Source of the DNA: Claveliimonas ammoniilytica
GTDB lineage: Bacteria; Bacillota; Clostridia; Lachnospirales; Lachnospiraceae
NCBI RefSeq assembly: GCF_025567415.1
Contig: NZ_JAOQJV010000007.1
Span: forward strand, 54,144 to 118,143
Direction: 5' to 3'
DNA length: 64,000 nt
How positions within the stretch are numbered: position 1 is the stretch's first letter; every line of letters starts with the position of its first letter. The notes beneath the pieces are model-generated. The model searched no databases. It was not told the DNA's origin and saw nothing but the letters and a program-made list of their open reading frames with translations. Positions 34,021 through 43,405 of the stretch are shown piece by piece. Made by a program: the position numbers and the translations under genes.

Positions 34021-36618
34021 TCAGTTTTTAATTATATCAATTTTGTCACTGATACGCAACAAAAACTTACTCCTTATCCATTTCAAGAGCTGAATCATCA
34101 ACAGATTTGCAAACGCAAGCACGCACATCCATGTTAAACACTTTGGATTCAGTGATACTGTCTGAAACATTCCGGATAATCCCGGTACATAGATTACTGC
34201 CAGAAGCATTACACTTCCCAACACAAACGCACCTGTAAGAAATGGATTATTCCAAAATCTTTTCGTAAATATTACAGTGTGGTCAGATTTACAATTGTAT
34301 CCATGTACTAGCCGTCCAAGGCACAGTGTACCGAAAGCCAATGTTTTTGCGAGGATTACATTACCTGTTCCTGTTGTATTTTCACCTAGTCCAATTGTAA
34401 ATGCAATAGATGTCATCACACCAATACATAAGCCTTCTACACCGATTTTCAACAAATTCTCCCCCTCCAGCAATGAGTTGCTGCGCTTCTCCGGTTTCAT
34501 TTTCATCGATGCCGGATCCTGCGGTTCCAGTCCAAGTGCGATAGCTGGAAGACTGTCCGTTAGCAGATTGATAAATAACAGGTGCACCGGAGCAAATGGT
34601 ACCGGAAGTCCGGCAAGCGATGCATAAAGTACCGTCAATATAGCACCTAAATTTCCTGAAAGCAGGAATCCAATGGAATGGCGTATATTTTCAAAAATAC
34701 TACGTCCACGTTCCACAGCCTTTATGATAGTAGCAAAATTATCATCCGCAAGTACAATAGCCGCCGCTTCTTTCGCCACATCTGTTCCTGTAATTCCCAT
34801 TGCCACACCAACATCTGCCTGTTTAAGTGCTGGGGCATCATTCACTCCATCACCTGTCATAGCTACGATATTGCCTTTCCGCTGCCATGCTTTTACAATT
34901 CGAATCTTGTGTTCAGGTGCCACTCTGGCATAGACTGATACTCGTTCCACATATTCTTCCAGATCTTCATCTGACATCCCATCAATATCTGCGCCTTCAC
35001 ACACCAGATCACCTTCCTGTAAAATGCCAATTCGCTTAGCGATTGCTGCTGCTGTAATTTTATGGTCACCGGTAATCATTACCGGACGGATACCTGCTTC
35101 GATGCAGGACTGTACCGCCGCTTTCGATTCTTCTCTAGGTGGATCCATCATCGCCGTCATCCCCAGGAACACCAGATTCTCTTCTTCATTCTCATCCAAA
35201 TCAGAATTCGAGTCTAATATACGATACCCAAACGCCAGTACTCGCAAACCATTTTCAGCATATGTCTGATTCTGCTGTTCAATTTTTCTTCTATCTGACT
35301 CTGAAATTTTATATTCCATTCCATCACGTGCAATTTTTTTCATAAGTGGCAGCATTCTGTCAACTGCGCCCTTTACAATCATTACCCGCTCTGCACCAGT
35401 ATCATGAACTGTGGTCATCATTTTACGCGTACTGTCGAATGGTCTCTCACCAATTCTCGGATTCTGCCTTCTCACAGTCTCCGCATCTATGCCTGCTTTT
35501 GCTGCCATATTAATTAAGGAAGTCTCCGTTGGATCCCCAATTTCTTTTTCCTCTGTACAGACCGCATCATTACATAACACACTATATATCATTAATTTTT
35601 GAAATTCCGGCAGTTGTCTAGTCTTCTCGTATTCTAATGACATATCTTTTCCATCTGCATAGCAGGCTTCTACCGTCATTTTATTCTGGGTAAGTGTTCC
35701 TGTTTTGTCTGAACAGATTACAGATACTCTGCCAAGACCTTCTACTGCATGAAGTTTTCGGACAATGGCATGTTCTTTTGCCATCTCGCCTGTTCCCATA
35801 GATAACACAATTGTCACAATAGAACTTAACGCTTCCGGTATCGCAGCCACTGCCAATGCTACTGCAAAAAGAAATGCATCTGCAATCCCCTCTCCACGCC
35901 ATACACTGACGCCAAACAAGATGCCACAGAACACAAGAATTACTACAGACAGCTTCTTTCCAAATTCATCAAGACTTTTCTGCAACGGACTTTTTTTCTC
36001 TGCCGCTTCATCCAAAAGTCCAGCAATCTTTCCCATTTCAGTCTGCATACCAATTCCTGTCACCAGAAATGTTCCTCTTCCAGCTGTAACAAAACTTCCG
36101 GCAAATACACGGTCGGTCTGATCTCCCAGTGAATTCCCAATCGCAGCTTTATCCAGAGTTTTTTCTGCCGGAAGACTTTCTCCCGTCAACATACTCTCAT
36201 CAATCTTTAGATCCATGCATCTCAGAAGTCTTCCGTCTGCCGGAACTCTGTCACCGGCCTCCAAAATCACCTCGTCCTCCATTGTTACTTCCGACGCCGG
36301 GATTTTGTTTACCTCACCGTCCCGAAAAACGGTTGCCTCTGGTGCAGAAAGTTCAGCAAGGCTATTGATTGACTGTTCTGCTTTGATTGTCTGTACAGTT
36401 CCCAGAATCGCATTCATTGTAATCACCACGAGAATCACGATACTGCTCTTAATATCACCCAGAAGTCCTGATATAGCTGCAGATACGATCAGAATGATTA
36501 CCAGAAAATCTTTATACTGTTCCAGAAACACTCGCGGAATACTAAGTTTCTTTTTTTCTCTGATTTCGTTCATACCATACCTTTTCTGATTTTCCTGTGC
36601 TTGTTTTGATGTAAGCAT
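34021..36618 (-). CDS. Cation-translocating P-type ATPase (P2A type, Ca2+/Mn2+)
   Basis: 865 residues from the ATG at 36618, which AAAGGAG precedes. It has an N-terminal cation_ATPase_N domain, the TGES actuator loop, the phosphorylation motif CSDKTGTLTQNK, TGDGVNDAPAL and about ten membrane helices. The PEALSS motif in helix 4 and NLLTDSLPAIALG in helix 6 fit a Ca2+/Mn2+ exporter. The manganese riboswitch in its leader argues that Mn2+ efflux is the main role. Confidence 0.93.
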   Translation of the reverse strand: MLTSKQAQENQKRYGMNEIREKKKLSIPRVFLEQYKDFLVIILIVSAAISGLLGDIKSSIVILVVITMNAILGTVQTIKAEQSINSLAELSAPEATVFRDGEVNKIPASEVTMEDEVILEAGDRVPADGRLLRCMDLKIDESMLTGESLPAEKTLDKAAIGNSLGDQTDRVFAGSFVTAGRGTFLVTGIGMQTEMGKIAGLLDEAAEKKSPLQKSLDEFGKKLSVVILVFCGILFGVSVWRGEGIADAFLFAVALAVAAIPEALSSIVTIVLSMGTGEMAKEHAIVRKLHAVEGLGRVSVICSDKTGTLTQNKMTVEACYADGKDMSLEYEKTRQLPEFQKLMIYSVLCNDAVCTEEKEIGDPTETSLINMAAKAGIDAETVRRQNPRIGERPFDSTRKMMTTVHDTGAERVMIVKGAVDRMLPLMKKIARDGMEYKISESDRRKIEQQNQTYAENGLRVLAFGYRILDSNSDLDENEEENLVFLGMTAMMDPPREESKAAVQSCIEAGIRPVMITGDHKITAAAIAKRIGILQEGDLVCEGADIDGMSDEDLEEYVERVSVYARVAPEHKIRIVKAWQRKGNIVAMTGDGVNDAPALKQADVGVAMGITGTDVAKEAAAIVLADDNFATIIKAVERGRSIFENIRHSIGFLLSGNLGAILTVLYASLAGLPVPFAPVHLLFINLLTDSLPAIALGLEPQDPASMKMKPEKRSNSLLEGENLLKIGVEGLCIGVMTSIAFTIGLGENTTGTGNVILAKTLAFGTLCLGRLVHGYNCKSDHTVIFTKRFWNNPFLTGAFVLGSVMLLAVIYVPGLSGMFQTVSLNPKCLTWMCVLAFANLLMIQLLKWIRSKFLLRISDKIDIIKN

Positions 36619-36736
36619 AGTCTGTCTCCTTTCTCTGTCTGTCCAAAGCATGTGCATCCTCACAAAGATTTAAACATTTCTCCTGTAAACTCGCCATAAT
36701 AATCGAGTAGGTACGATTCATGGCGGTTTATTGTAC

Positions 36737-36782
36737 AAAAAAAGAGACTTTTATTGCACAACAACTGTACAATAAAAGTCTC
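36737..36782 (-). terminator. riboswitch-controlled intrinsic terminator
   Basis: GAGACTTTTATTG and CAATAAAAGTCTC form a perfect 13-bp stem followed on the minus strand by seven T residues (36737-36743). Its 5' arm contains the CTTTTA that also closes the aptamer. Confidence 0.9.
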
Positions 36783-36890
36783 ACTATTTCATTGCGATAC
36801 GGATGCTCTGCATCGTACTGACGACATCGCAAACATATCTGTCATAACAACTACTGCAACAAACAGATATGTCAGTTACTCCCTTTTACA
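36773..36890 (-). promoter_or_regulatory. yybP-ykoY manganese riboswitch
   Basis: On the minus strand the aptamer opens AAAAGGGAGTAAC, matching the conserved L1 GGGGAGUA loop. A long stem ACATATCTG/CAGATATGT follows. Then comes GCGATGTCGTCAGTACG with a GATGC-AGA-GCATC hairpin and CGTATCGC, matching the second conserved loop (GUCGUCA). TAAAAG (36883-36888) and CTTTTA (36773-36778) close P1. The class senses Mn2+ and commonly precedes exporters such as this P-type ATPase. Confidence 0.85.
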
Positions 36891-36897
36891 TATTTTC

Positions 36898-36927
36898 AGT
36901 ATATCCTTTGTCAGGCTTATTTGTCAA
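36898..36927 (-). promoter_or_regulatory. promoter of the Mn riboswitch/P-type ATPase
   Basis: TTGACA (36922-36927), 18-bp spacer, TATACT (36898-36903). The -35 lies within the last codons of the upstream amidase gene. Confidence 0.75.
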
Positions 36928-37615
36928 GAACGGCTTTGATATCTTTTCGAAATGTCTTCCACGCATCTTCATTTTCTACAAAATATTTTGGACAGTTCTT
37001 TCCTGTCACATCATAATGTCGGATCACATCATTCTCATTCAAGTCAAATTTCAAACATAACCACGCACAGAGCTGAACCATAGAGCGATATGTCGCATCA
37101 TTGAACTTTCCTGTATCATCCGGATGGCAGCACTCAATCGATACCGTATCATGATTCCTGGAGTTAGACGCATACGCTACTTCCCAGGTAGGCACACACT
37201 GTACAATCTCACCATCCAGTCCTACCACAAAATTACTACTTGCTTTCGTAATATGACTGTCCTTCAGTCCTTCAAAATAATTACGGTTATCCATTGCAGT
37301 AGATCCCGGATTAGCCGTATAGTGCACCACAATTCCCGTAATCTGGTCTGTTGCAGTACCTGGTCTGGAATAAGGGTTCTCTGTAAGAAGTTCCACATCT
37401 ATATCAGGCTTCACTGCTTCAATATCCTCTCCCGCATTTTCACTATAAGCTCTTTTGAATGGATTTACGCCTGTAACCCGCAGTACAACCAATGCCACGC
37501 AGAGGATGCCAAGTACTGCCATCCCCAGTTTCATATACTTTCTGAGACGGTTCTGCCTCTGTCTCGGGGTACACTGACGTTTCTTATAACTTCTCTTTCG
37601 TCTCTTAAACTTCAT
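36917..37615 (-). CDS. N-acetylmuramoyl-L-alanine amidase (Amidase_2), membrane-anchored
   Basis: 232 residues. A very basic N-terminus is followed by one hydrophobic segment (about 28-48), probably a membrane anchor. The Amidase_2/PGRP domain covers about 85-230, with zinc-binding histidines in IVVHYTAN and RHYDVTGKNCP and the substrate motif YASNSRNHDTVSIE. It cleaves the MurNAc-L-Ala bond. The last codons contain the -35 of the downstream riboswitch promoter. Confidence 0.9.
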   Translation of the reverse strand: MKFKRRKRSYKKRQCTPRQRQNRLRKYMKLGMAVLGILCVALVVLRVTGVNPFKRAYSENAGEDIEAVKPDIDVELLTENPYSRPGTATDQITGIVVHYTANPGSTAMDNRNYFEGLKDSHITKASSNFVVGLDGEIVQCVPTWEVAYASNSRNHDTVSIECCHPDDTGKFNDATYRSMVQLCAWLCLKFDLNENDVIRHYDVTGKNCPKYFVENEDAWKTFRKDIKAVLDK

Positions 37616-37726
37616 GTTTCTTCTCCTGTATACTCATAGTAACACATGTTTCGAAACATTTTATAAATTACTGCTTATGATTTTCTTATCTTTTACGTTC
37701 TCTACATAGCACCACAAGCTGTTATC

Positions 37727-38752
37727 TTATAAAAAACGATACATCGATGATGTTTTTAAAACCTCACCTTTCAAAAGCACCGGGTTTGGAAATTCACTGT
37801 GATGAATGGCATCCGGATAATTCTGTGTTTCAAAACAGATGCCACTTCGCTTACCGTAGATTGCTCCCGCTTTTCCCTGCTCATCATTCAGGTAATTACC
37901 TGCATATACCTGCACTCCCGGACGATCTGTATAGACTTCCATCGTAATTCCACTCTCATTACCGGTAAGTTCTGCCGCTTTGCGAAAACCGTCACCATTA
38001 ATCGTCCAATTGTGATCATATCCATTGCCATCAACCAATGCTTTATAATTTTCTTCAATATCTCGCCCAATTACCTTTTTTACACGAAAATCCATCGGAG
38101 TTCCTTCCACTGGAATGATTCTTCCAGTCGGAATGGATCCCTCGTCTGTTTCTGTATATCCATCCGCATTTACCAGAAGTTCATGTGCAAGAATCGTGCC
38201 TGACTCATGACCGTTCAAATTAAAATATGCATGATTAGTCATATTCCAGATAGTGTCAGCATCACTCTCTGCACAATAAGAGATATAGAGACCATTATCC
38301 TCTTTCAGTTCATAAGTCACTCTCACGTTCATAGCTCCCGGATATCCCTGATCTCCATCTGGGCTATGCAATTCAAAAACGACATGTCTGTCATCCGCTT
38401 CCAAGGCCTTCCAGAGGCGTTTCTGGTACACATCAGGACCGCTATGAAGATTATCATTTCCCTTGTTTTTGCTGAGATGATATACATTTCCATTCAATTC
38501 AAATTCTGCTCCACCGGTACGGTTTGCTACTCGACCTACGGTTGCGCCAATGGCTTCACCGCCAGCCTCATAGCCTGCCGCATTATCATATCCCAGCAGA
38601 ACATCTCTGACTTTTCCATTGGCATCTGGGACCAGTGCCGCTACCCAGGACGCACCATAATCAGACACATGCATCTCCAACCCATTATCATTCTTCAATA
38701 CATATAATGACGTACCTTTACCATCTTTTATTACTCCAAAATCCTTTTTCAT
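37727..38752 (-). CDS. galM: Aldose 1-epimerase (mutarotase)
   Basis: 341 residues of the galactose mutarotase fold. The catalytic His lies in NMTNHAYFNLNGH (about residue 177) and the Glu in GICFETQNYPDA (about residue 305). It interconverts alpha and beta anomers of glucose or galactose. No gal operon is nearby. A terminator separates it from guaB upstream. Confidence 0.93.
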   Translation of the reverse strand: MKKDFGVIKDGKGTSLYVLKNDNGLEMHVSDYGASWVAALVPDANGKVRDVLLGYDNAAGYEAGGEAIGATVGRVANRTGGAEFELNGNVYHLSKNKGNDNLHSGPDVYQKRLWKALEADDRHVVFELHSPDGDQGYPGAMNVRVTYELKEDNGLYISYCAESDADTIWNMTNHAYFNLNGHESGTILAHELLVNADGYTETDEGSIPTGRIIPVEGTPMDFRVKKVIGRDIEENYKALVDGNGYDHNWTINGDGFRKAAELTGNESGITMEVYTDRPGVQVYAGNYLNDEQGKAGAIYGKRSGICFETQNYPDAIHHSEFPNPVLLKGEVLKTSSMYRFL

Positions 38753-38781
38753 ACTTTTCTCCTAATATTCGTAATATTAAA

Positions 38782-38808
38782 GAAACGGTGGGAATATCCC
38801 ACCGTTTC
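38782..38808 (-). terminator. hairpin after guaB
   Basis: GAAACGGTGGG and CCCACCGTTTC form an 11-bp stem with a 5-nt loop, followed on the minus strand by TTTAATATT. The T-run is short but the stem is strong. Confidence 0.65.
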
Positions 38809-38822
38809 CTGTAATCTGATTC

Positions 38823-40277
38823 TTATGCATCCACGCTGTAGTTTGGTGCTTCTTTTGTAATATGAATATCATGTGGATGACTTTCTTTCAGGGATGCCGC
38901 TGAAATCTTCACGAACTGCCCGTTCTGTTTCAGTGCTTCGATGGTAGGTGCTCCGCAATATCCCATACCAGAACGCAGACCACCGAGCAGCTGGAATACA
39001 GTATCTTCTACAGATCCCTTATATGCCACACGACCTTCTACACCTTCCGGTACCAGCTTTTTCGCATCTGTCTGGAAGTAACGGTCTTTGCTTCCATTCT
39101 CCATAGCTGCTATGGATCCCATACCACGATATACTTTGTACTTTCTTCCCTGATAAAGTTCGAATGTTCCAGGGCTCTCATCGCATCCGGCAAACATGCT
39201 TCCCATCATACATGCATTGGCACCTGCTGCGATTGCCTTCGTGATATCTCCCGAGAACTTGATACCTCCATCTGCAATGATCGGGATGCCATATTTATCA
39301 GCCACTTCATAGCAATTCATGATTGCCGAAATCTGTGGTACACCGATACCTGCTACGATACGTGTTGTACAGATAGAGCCAGGTCCGATACCAACCTTGA
39401 CCGCATCTACGCCTGCCTTAATCAGCGCTTCAGCAGCTGCGCCTGTTGCCACATTACCGGCAATAACCTGAAGATCCGGGAACTTAGACTTAACCATATC
39501 AACAGTACGGATAACATTTGCAGAATGCCCATGTGCGGAATCCATAACCACTACATCAACCTTTGCATTCACAAGTTCCTGTGCACGCTCCAGACAATTT
39601 GCAGTAATACCAATAGCCGCTCCGCAGAGCAGACGTCCCTGATCATCCTTTGCAGAATCCGGATATTTAATCTGCTTCTCAATATCTTTAATCGTAATGA
39701 GACCTTTTAACTTAAAGTTGTCATCAACGATCGGAAGCTTCTCCTTTCTTGCCTTTGCAAGAATCTTCTTAGCTTCTTCAAGAGTAATGCCTTCTTTGGC
39801 TGTAATCAGTCCTTCAGACGTCATAGACTCTTTAATCTTCTTAGAAAAGTCTTCTTCAAATTTCAAATCACGGTTCGTAATAATACCAACTAACTTGCCA
39901 TTCTCTGTGATCGGAACTCCGGAAATACGGAACTTGGCCATCAGATCATTGGCATCTGCCAATGTATGCTCTGGTGACAGATAAAATGGGTCTGTAATAA
40001 CTCCATTCTCTGATCGCTTAACCTTATCTACTTCCTCTGCCTGTTCCTGAATAGACATATTCTTATGAATGATTCCGATACCGCCCTGACGTGCCATAGC
40101 AATTGCCATACGGTGTTCTGTAACTGTGTCCATACCAGCACTCATCATCGGAATATTCAAACGAATCTTCTTAGTCAGGTATGTGGACAAATCCACTTGG
40201 TTTGGAATCACCTCTGAATATGCAGGCACAAGTAACACATCATCAAATGTAATCCCTTCTCCAATAATTGTTCCCAT
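38823..40277 (-). CDS. guaB: Inosine-5'-monophosphate dehydrogenase
   Basis: 484 residues. A TIM barrel is interrupted by two CBS domains (about 95-210). The catalytic Cys lies in GPGSICTTRIV (about residue 301), and the flap sequence after FQTDAKKLVPEGVEG is present. It is the committed step of GMP synthesis. It is a single gene with a near-consensus promoter and no purine riboswitch. Confidence 0.98.
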   Translation of the reverse strand: MGTIIGEGITFDDVLLVPAYSEVIPNQVDLSTYLTKKIRLNIPMMSAGMDTVTEHRMAIAMARQGGIGIIHKNMSIQEQAEEVDKVKRSENGVITDPFYLSPEHTLADANDLMAKFRISGVPITENGKLVGIITNRDLKFEEDFSKKIKESMTSEGLITAKEGITLEEAKKILAKARKEKLPIVDDNFKLKGLITIKDIEKQIKYPDSAKDDQGRLLCGAAIGITANCLERAQELVNAKVDVVVMDSAHGHSANVIRTVDMVKSKFPDLQVIAGNVATGAAAEALIKAGVDAVKVGIGPGSICTTRIVAGIGVPQISAIMNCYEVADKYGIPIIADGGIKFSGDITKAIAAGANACMMGSMFAGCDESPGTFELYQGRKYKVYRGMGSIAAMENGSKDRYFQTDAKKLVPEGVEGRVAYKGSVEDTVFQLLGGLRSGMGYCGAPTIEALKQNGQFVKISAASLKESHPHDIHITKEAPNYSVDA

Positions 40278-40313
40278 GATTAAACCTCACTTTCTCTTTA
40301 TGTGTTAACAGTC

Positions 40314-40343
40314 ATATTACAAAAAACATGACCAATTTGTCAA
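40314..40343 (-). promoter_or_regulatory. promoter of guaB
   Basis: TTGACA (40338-40343), 18-bp spacer, TAATAT (40314-40319). The leader is only about 30 nt. Confidence 0.75.
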
Positions 40344-40378
40344 CTACTTTTGCAAAAAAGTACAATCTGACTGAGATT

Positions 40379-40870
40379 TTATTGTTTCACTACCTTTCCC
40401 GGTACCTGTGATGCAATTCCGGCTAACATCTCTTCTCCCGGCTCAAACAATACTTTCTTCATTATGCCTTCCTCGGAAAATATCATGCCATATACTGGTT
40501 CATTAGAATATCCACTGGTAAAGTCACAAACTTTTACATTAGAATATCTCTTCAATACTTCTGCTGATTCCGGAGCCAGTATCACCAGATTCACCATATT
40601 TGCCTCAAATATATTCTTTCTGTGCTCTTTGTGAAAAATCTTGTCCACGTCAAAATATCCGTTAATATACTGATATTCATATTCCACATCGCAGATCCTC
40701 ATCACCAGAAGTCCCAGCAACACAAACAGCAATACCAAAGCCAGAAATATCGGACTTTGCAAACTCATCACAGCTGAAAATACAACAAGCAGAACACACA
40801 GTGCAATCCTGGCAAAATCCTTTCCGTCTCGTTTCTTTTTAACCATTTTTTCTACAAATATGTCTGCCAT
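40379..40870 (-). CDS. DUF6106-like membrane-associated protein
   Basis: 163 residues with two adjacent hydrophobic segments (about 22-37 and 43-57), then a soluble domain with the phrase VEYEYQYINGYFDVDKIF. This resembles the DUF6106 family known from Lachnospiraceae. The C-terminus looks like a PH-like or bacterial PH beta domain. The function is unknown. It lies between groEL (upstream, terminated) and guaB. Confidence 0.6.
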   Translation of the reverse strand: MADIFVEKMVKKKRDGKDFARIALCVLLVVFSAVMSLQSPIFLALVLLFVLLGLLVMRICDVEYEYQYINGYFDVDKIFHKEHRKNIFEANMVNLVILAPESAEVLKRYSNVKVCDFTSGYSNEPVYGMIFSEEGIMKKVLFEPGEEMLAGIASQVPGKVVKQ

Positions 40871-40950
40871 CTATTTCCTCCTGTCAGGTACTCTATCACA
40901 AGACACATAGAAAATCTTGAATAATTAGTTATATTCTACCACGTTATATA

Positions 40951-40980
40951 TAAAAAGAAAACTCCCCTAAGGGAGTTTTC
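40951..40980 (-). terminator. terminator of groESL
   Basis: GAAAACTCCC and GGGAGTTTTC flank a CTAA loop, with a T-rich run on the minus strand. It is 21 bp after the groEL stop. Confidence 0.85.
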
Positions 40981-41001
40981 CTCACACAGAATCATCCGTG
41001 A

Positions 41002-42624
41002 TTACATCATACCCATTCCGCCAGGTGCTGCCGGCATAGCCGGAGTATCTTCTTTGATGTTAGCTACAACAGATTCTGTTGTCAGCAGTGTAGATGCTAC
41101 ACTTGTAGCATTCTGCAGAGCACTTCTTGTAACCTTAGCCGGATCAAGGATTCCTTCCTTAACCATATCTACATACTCTTCTTTGTATGCATCGAATCCA
41201 ATACCTGGCTCCTGCTCTCTTACTTTATTAATGATAACTGCGCCTTCGAGTCCTGCATTAGCGGAAATGTGGAACAGCGGTGCTTCAAGAGCTTTCAGGA
41301 TAATGTTAGCTCCTGTCTTCTCATCACCTGCCAGAGTCTCTGCAAGCTTAGCAACCTTCTTAGAAGCGTGAATGTAAGCAGATCCGCCACCTGCGATAAT
41401 TCCTTCTTCTACTGCTGCCTTTGTAGCTGCAAGAGCATCTTCCATACGAAGCTTAGCTTCTTTCATCTCTGTTTCTGTAGCAGCTCCAACACGGATAACA
41501 GCTACGCCACCTGCAAGTTTTGCAAGTCTTTCCTGTAATTTTTCTCTGTCGAAATCAGATGTAGTCTCTTCAATCTGAGTTCTGATCTGAGCAACTCGAG
41601 CCTCAATTGCATCTTTCTCGCCCATACCATCTACAATAACTGTGCTTTCTTTTTCAACCTTAACAGACTTAGCGCGACCAAGCTGATCGATCGTAGCATC
41701 TTTCAGATCAAGTCCTAATTCTTCAGAAATCACCTGACCACCTGTCAGTGTAGCGATATCTTTCAGCATCTCTTTTCTTCTGTCACCATAACCCGGAGCC
41801 TTAACACCTACAACGCTGAATGTACCACGCAGTTTGTTAACGATCAGAGTTGTAAGAGCCTCTCCTTCGATATCTTCTGCGATGATAAGCAGTTTAGCAC
41901 CAGACTGTACGATCTGCTCAAGTAATGGTAAAATATCCTGAATGTTTGTAATCTTCTTATCTGTAATCAGAATGTATGGATCATCCAGTGTAGCAATCAT
42001 CTTCTCCATATCATTAGCCATGTAAGCTGAAATATATCCACGATCGAACTGCATACCTTCTACCAGGTCAAGCTCTGTATGCATTGTCTTAGACTCTTCA
42101 ATTGTGATAACGCCATCGTTAGATACCTTTTCCATAGCGTCTGCAACCATCTGTCCTACTTCATCATCACAAGAAGAAACAGCTGCAACTCTCGCAATCT
42201 GCTGCTTATCTGTAACCTTGCTTGACATCTCTTTGATAGCTTCTACTGCTACATCAGTTGCTTTCTTCATACCTTTACGAAGTACGATCGGATTAGCACC
42301 TGCTGCCAGGTTCTTCATACCTTCGTTAACCATTGCCTGTGCAAGTACAGTAGCTGTAGTAGTACCGTCACCTGCTACGTCATTAGTCTTAGATGCGACT
42401 TCACGAATGAGCTGCGCACCCATGTTCTCGAATTCATCTTCCAGTTCAATATCTTTTGCGATCGTAACACCATCATTTGTAATGAGCGGCGCGCCAAAAG
42501 ACTTACCAAGTACTACGTTACGTCCTTTTGGTCCTAATGTTACTCTTACTGTATCAGCCAGCTGATTCACACCAGCTTCCAGTGCCGTTCTGGCGTCATG
42601 TCCATATTTGATTTCCTTTGCCAT
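41002..42624 (-). CDS. groEL: Chaperonin GroEL (60 kDa)
   Basis: 540 residues, full length. Equatorial ATP-site motifs GPKGRNVVLG and GDGTTTATVLA and the C-terminal GGMGMM tail are present. It is 13 bp downstream of groES and under CIRCE control. Confidence 0.99.
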   Translation of the reverse strand: MAKEIKYGHDARTALEAGVNQLADTVRVTLGPKGRNVVLGKSFGAPLITNDGVTIAKDIELEDEFENMGAQLIREVASKTNDVAGDGTTTATVLAQAMVNEGMKNLAAGANPIVLRKGMKKATDVAVEAIKEMSSKVTDKQQIARVAAVSSCDDEVGQMVADAMEKVSNDGVITIEESKTMHTELDLVEGMQFDRGYISAYMANDMEKMIATLDDPYILITDKKITNIQDILPLLEQIVQSGAKLLIIAEDIEGEALTTLIVNKLRGTFSVVGVKAPGYGDRRKEMLKDIATLTGGQVISEELGLDLKDATIDQLGRAKSVKVEKESTVIVDGMGEKDAIEARVAQIRTQIEETTSDFDREKLQERLAKLAGGVAVIRVGAATETEMKEAKLRMEDALAATKAAVEEGIIAGGGSAYIHASKKVAKLAETLAGDEKTGANIILKALEAPLFHISANAGLEGAVIINKVREQEPGIGFDAYKEEYVDMVKEGILDPAKVTRSALQNATSVASTLLTTESVVANIKEDTPAMPAAPGGMGMM

Positions 42625-42637
42625 GATTAATTCCTCC

Positions 42638-42922
42638 TTATTCTACAATTGCAAGAATATCGCTCTGTTTAACGATAATATATGTTTCTTCATCTACTTC
42701 TACATCTGTGCCTGCATATTTAGAATAAATAACCTTCTGTCCAGGCTCTACATGCATCTCAACTTCTTTGCCATCTATAACTCCACCAGGTCCTACTGCA
42801 ATAATCTCTGCCTGCTGCGGTTTCTCTTTTGTCTGTCCCGGTAATACGATACCTGACTTTGTAGTCTCTTCTGCAACCAGCTGCTTCAACACAACTCTGT
42901 CTCCTAATGGTACTAACTTCAT
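42638..42922 (-). CDS. groES: Co-chaperonin GroES (10 kDa)
   Basis: 94 residues from the ATG at 42922, directly behind AAGGAGGAATATAAA; an upstream in-frame start at 42940 is not used. It has LVPLGDRVVLK at the N-terminus and the mobile loop SGIVLPGQTKEKPQ. Confidence 0.99.
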   Translation of the reverse strand: MKLVPLGDRVVLKQLVAEETTKSGIVLPGQTKEKPQQAEIIAVGPGGVIDGKEVEMHVEPGQKVIYSKYAGTDVEVDEETYIIVKQSDILAIVE

Positions 42923-42957
42923 TTTATATTCCTCCTTCAATAAAGTTCATTTATCTG

Positions 42958-42984
42958 TTAGCACTCACAAAAAGAGAGTGCTAA
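42958..42984 (-). promoter_or_regulatory. CIRCE operator (HrcA site)
   Basis: A perfect TTAGCACTC-N9-GAGTGCTAA inverted repeat lies just downstream of the predicted groES transcription start, so HrcA repression and heat induction are expected. A further half-site, TAGCACTC at 43004-43011, lies in the promoter. Confidence 0.97.
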
Positions 42985-42999
42985 AAACTTTCTAGATAT

Positions 43000-43028
43000 A
43001 AAATAGCACTCTCTCTTTATTTTGTCAA
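43000..43028 (-). promoter_or_regulatory. sigma-A promoter of groESL
   Basis: TTGACA (43023-43028), 17-bp spacer, TATTTT (43000-43005). The -35 overlaps the region just after the stop of the upstream small gene. Confidence 0.7.
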
Positions 43029-43038
43029 CACACTTTAT

Positions 43039-43344
43039 TTAGTTTAGACTATTTTTATAAAATCCATTTTCAATCTGAAATATCAGAATATTCCCTTCAT
43101 CCCCCAGATAGCGTTCCAGGACCATGCCATCGCATTCTTCTACATTCTCACCATCGGTTAGCTTGCAGTTATATACTGCATCCAGAGAAATCACATCTAC
43201 CTCTTCGCCTCGGAGAAGCATCTTTAACGTCTCCTGATCTTCATTACCGAATAATACTTTACAGTAATGTATCCGATCTTCCATCACTCCGTCTTCGAGG
43301 ATCATCTGCTTCATCTGGAGCTCTGCTGAGCATCCTTCACACAT
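43039..43344 (-). CDS. small hypothetical protein downstream of codY
   Basis: 101 residues, unrecognised. It starts MCEGCSAELQMK (a CxxC pair that could bind metal) and then has an acidic beta-rich body ending FQIENGFYKNSLN. AAGGAGG lies 12 nt before the ATG. It is the gene between codY and groES on the same strand, but a hairpin (43377-43400) separates it from codY. Confidence 0.6.
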   Translation of the reverse strand: MCEGCSAELQMKQMILEDGVMEDRIHYCKVLFGNEDQETLKMLLRGEEVDVISLDAVYNCKLTDGENVEECDGMVLERYLGDEGNILIFQIENGFYKNSLN

Positions 43345-43376
43345 CTCTCTGCCGCCTCCTTTTCCAGAAACAGTAA

Positions 43377-43400
43377 AAGGTATCAGTTGCCCGATACCCT
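43377..43400 (-). terminator. weak terminator between codY and the small gene
   Basis: GGTATC and GATACC form a 6-bp stem (extended by flanking A-T and G-C pairs) with an 8-nt loop, then TTTT on the minus strand. Partial read-through into the small gene is plausible. Confidence 0.5.
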
Positions 43401-43405
43401 TATAC

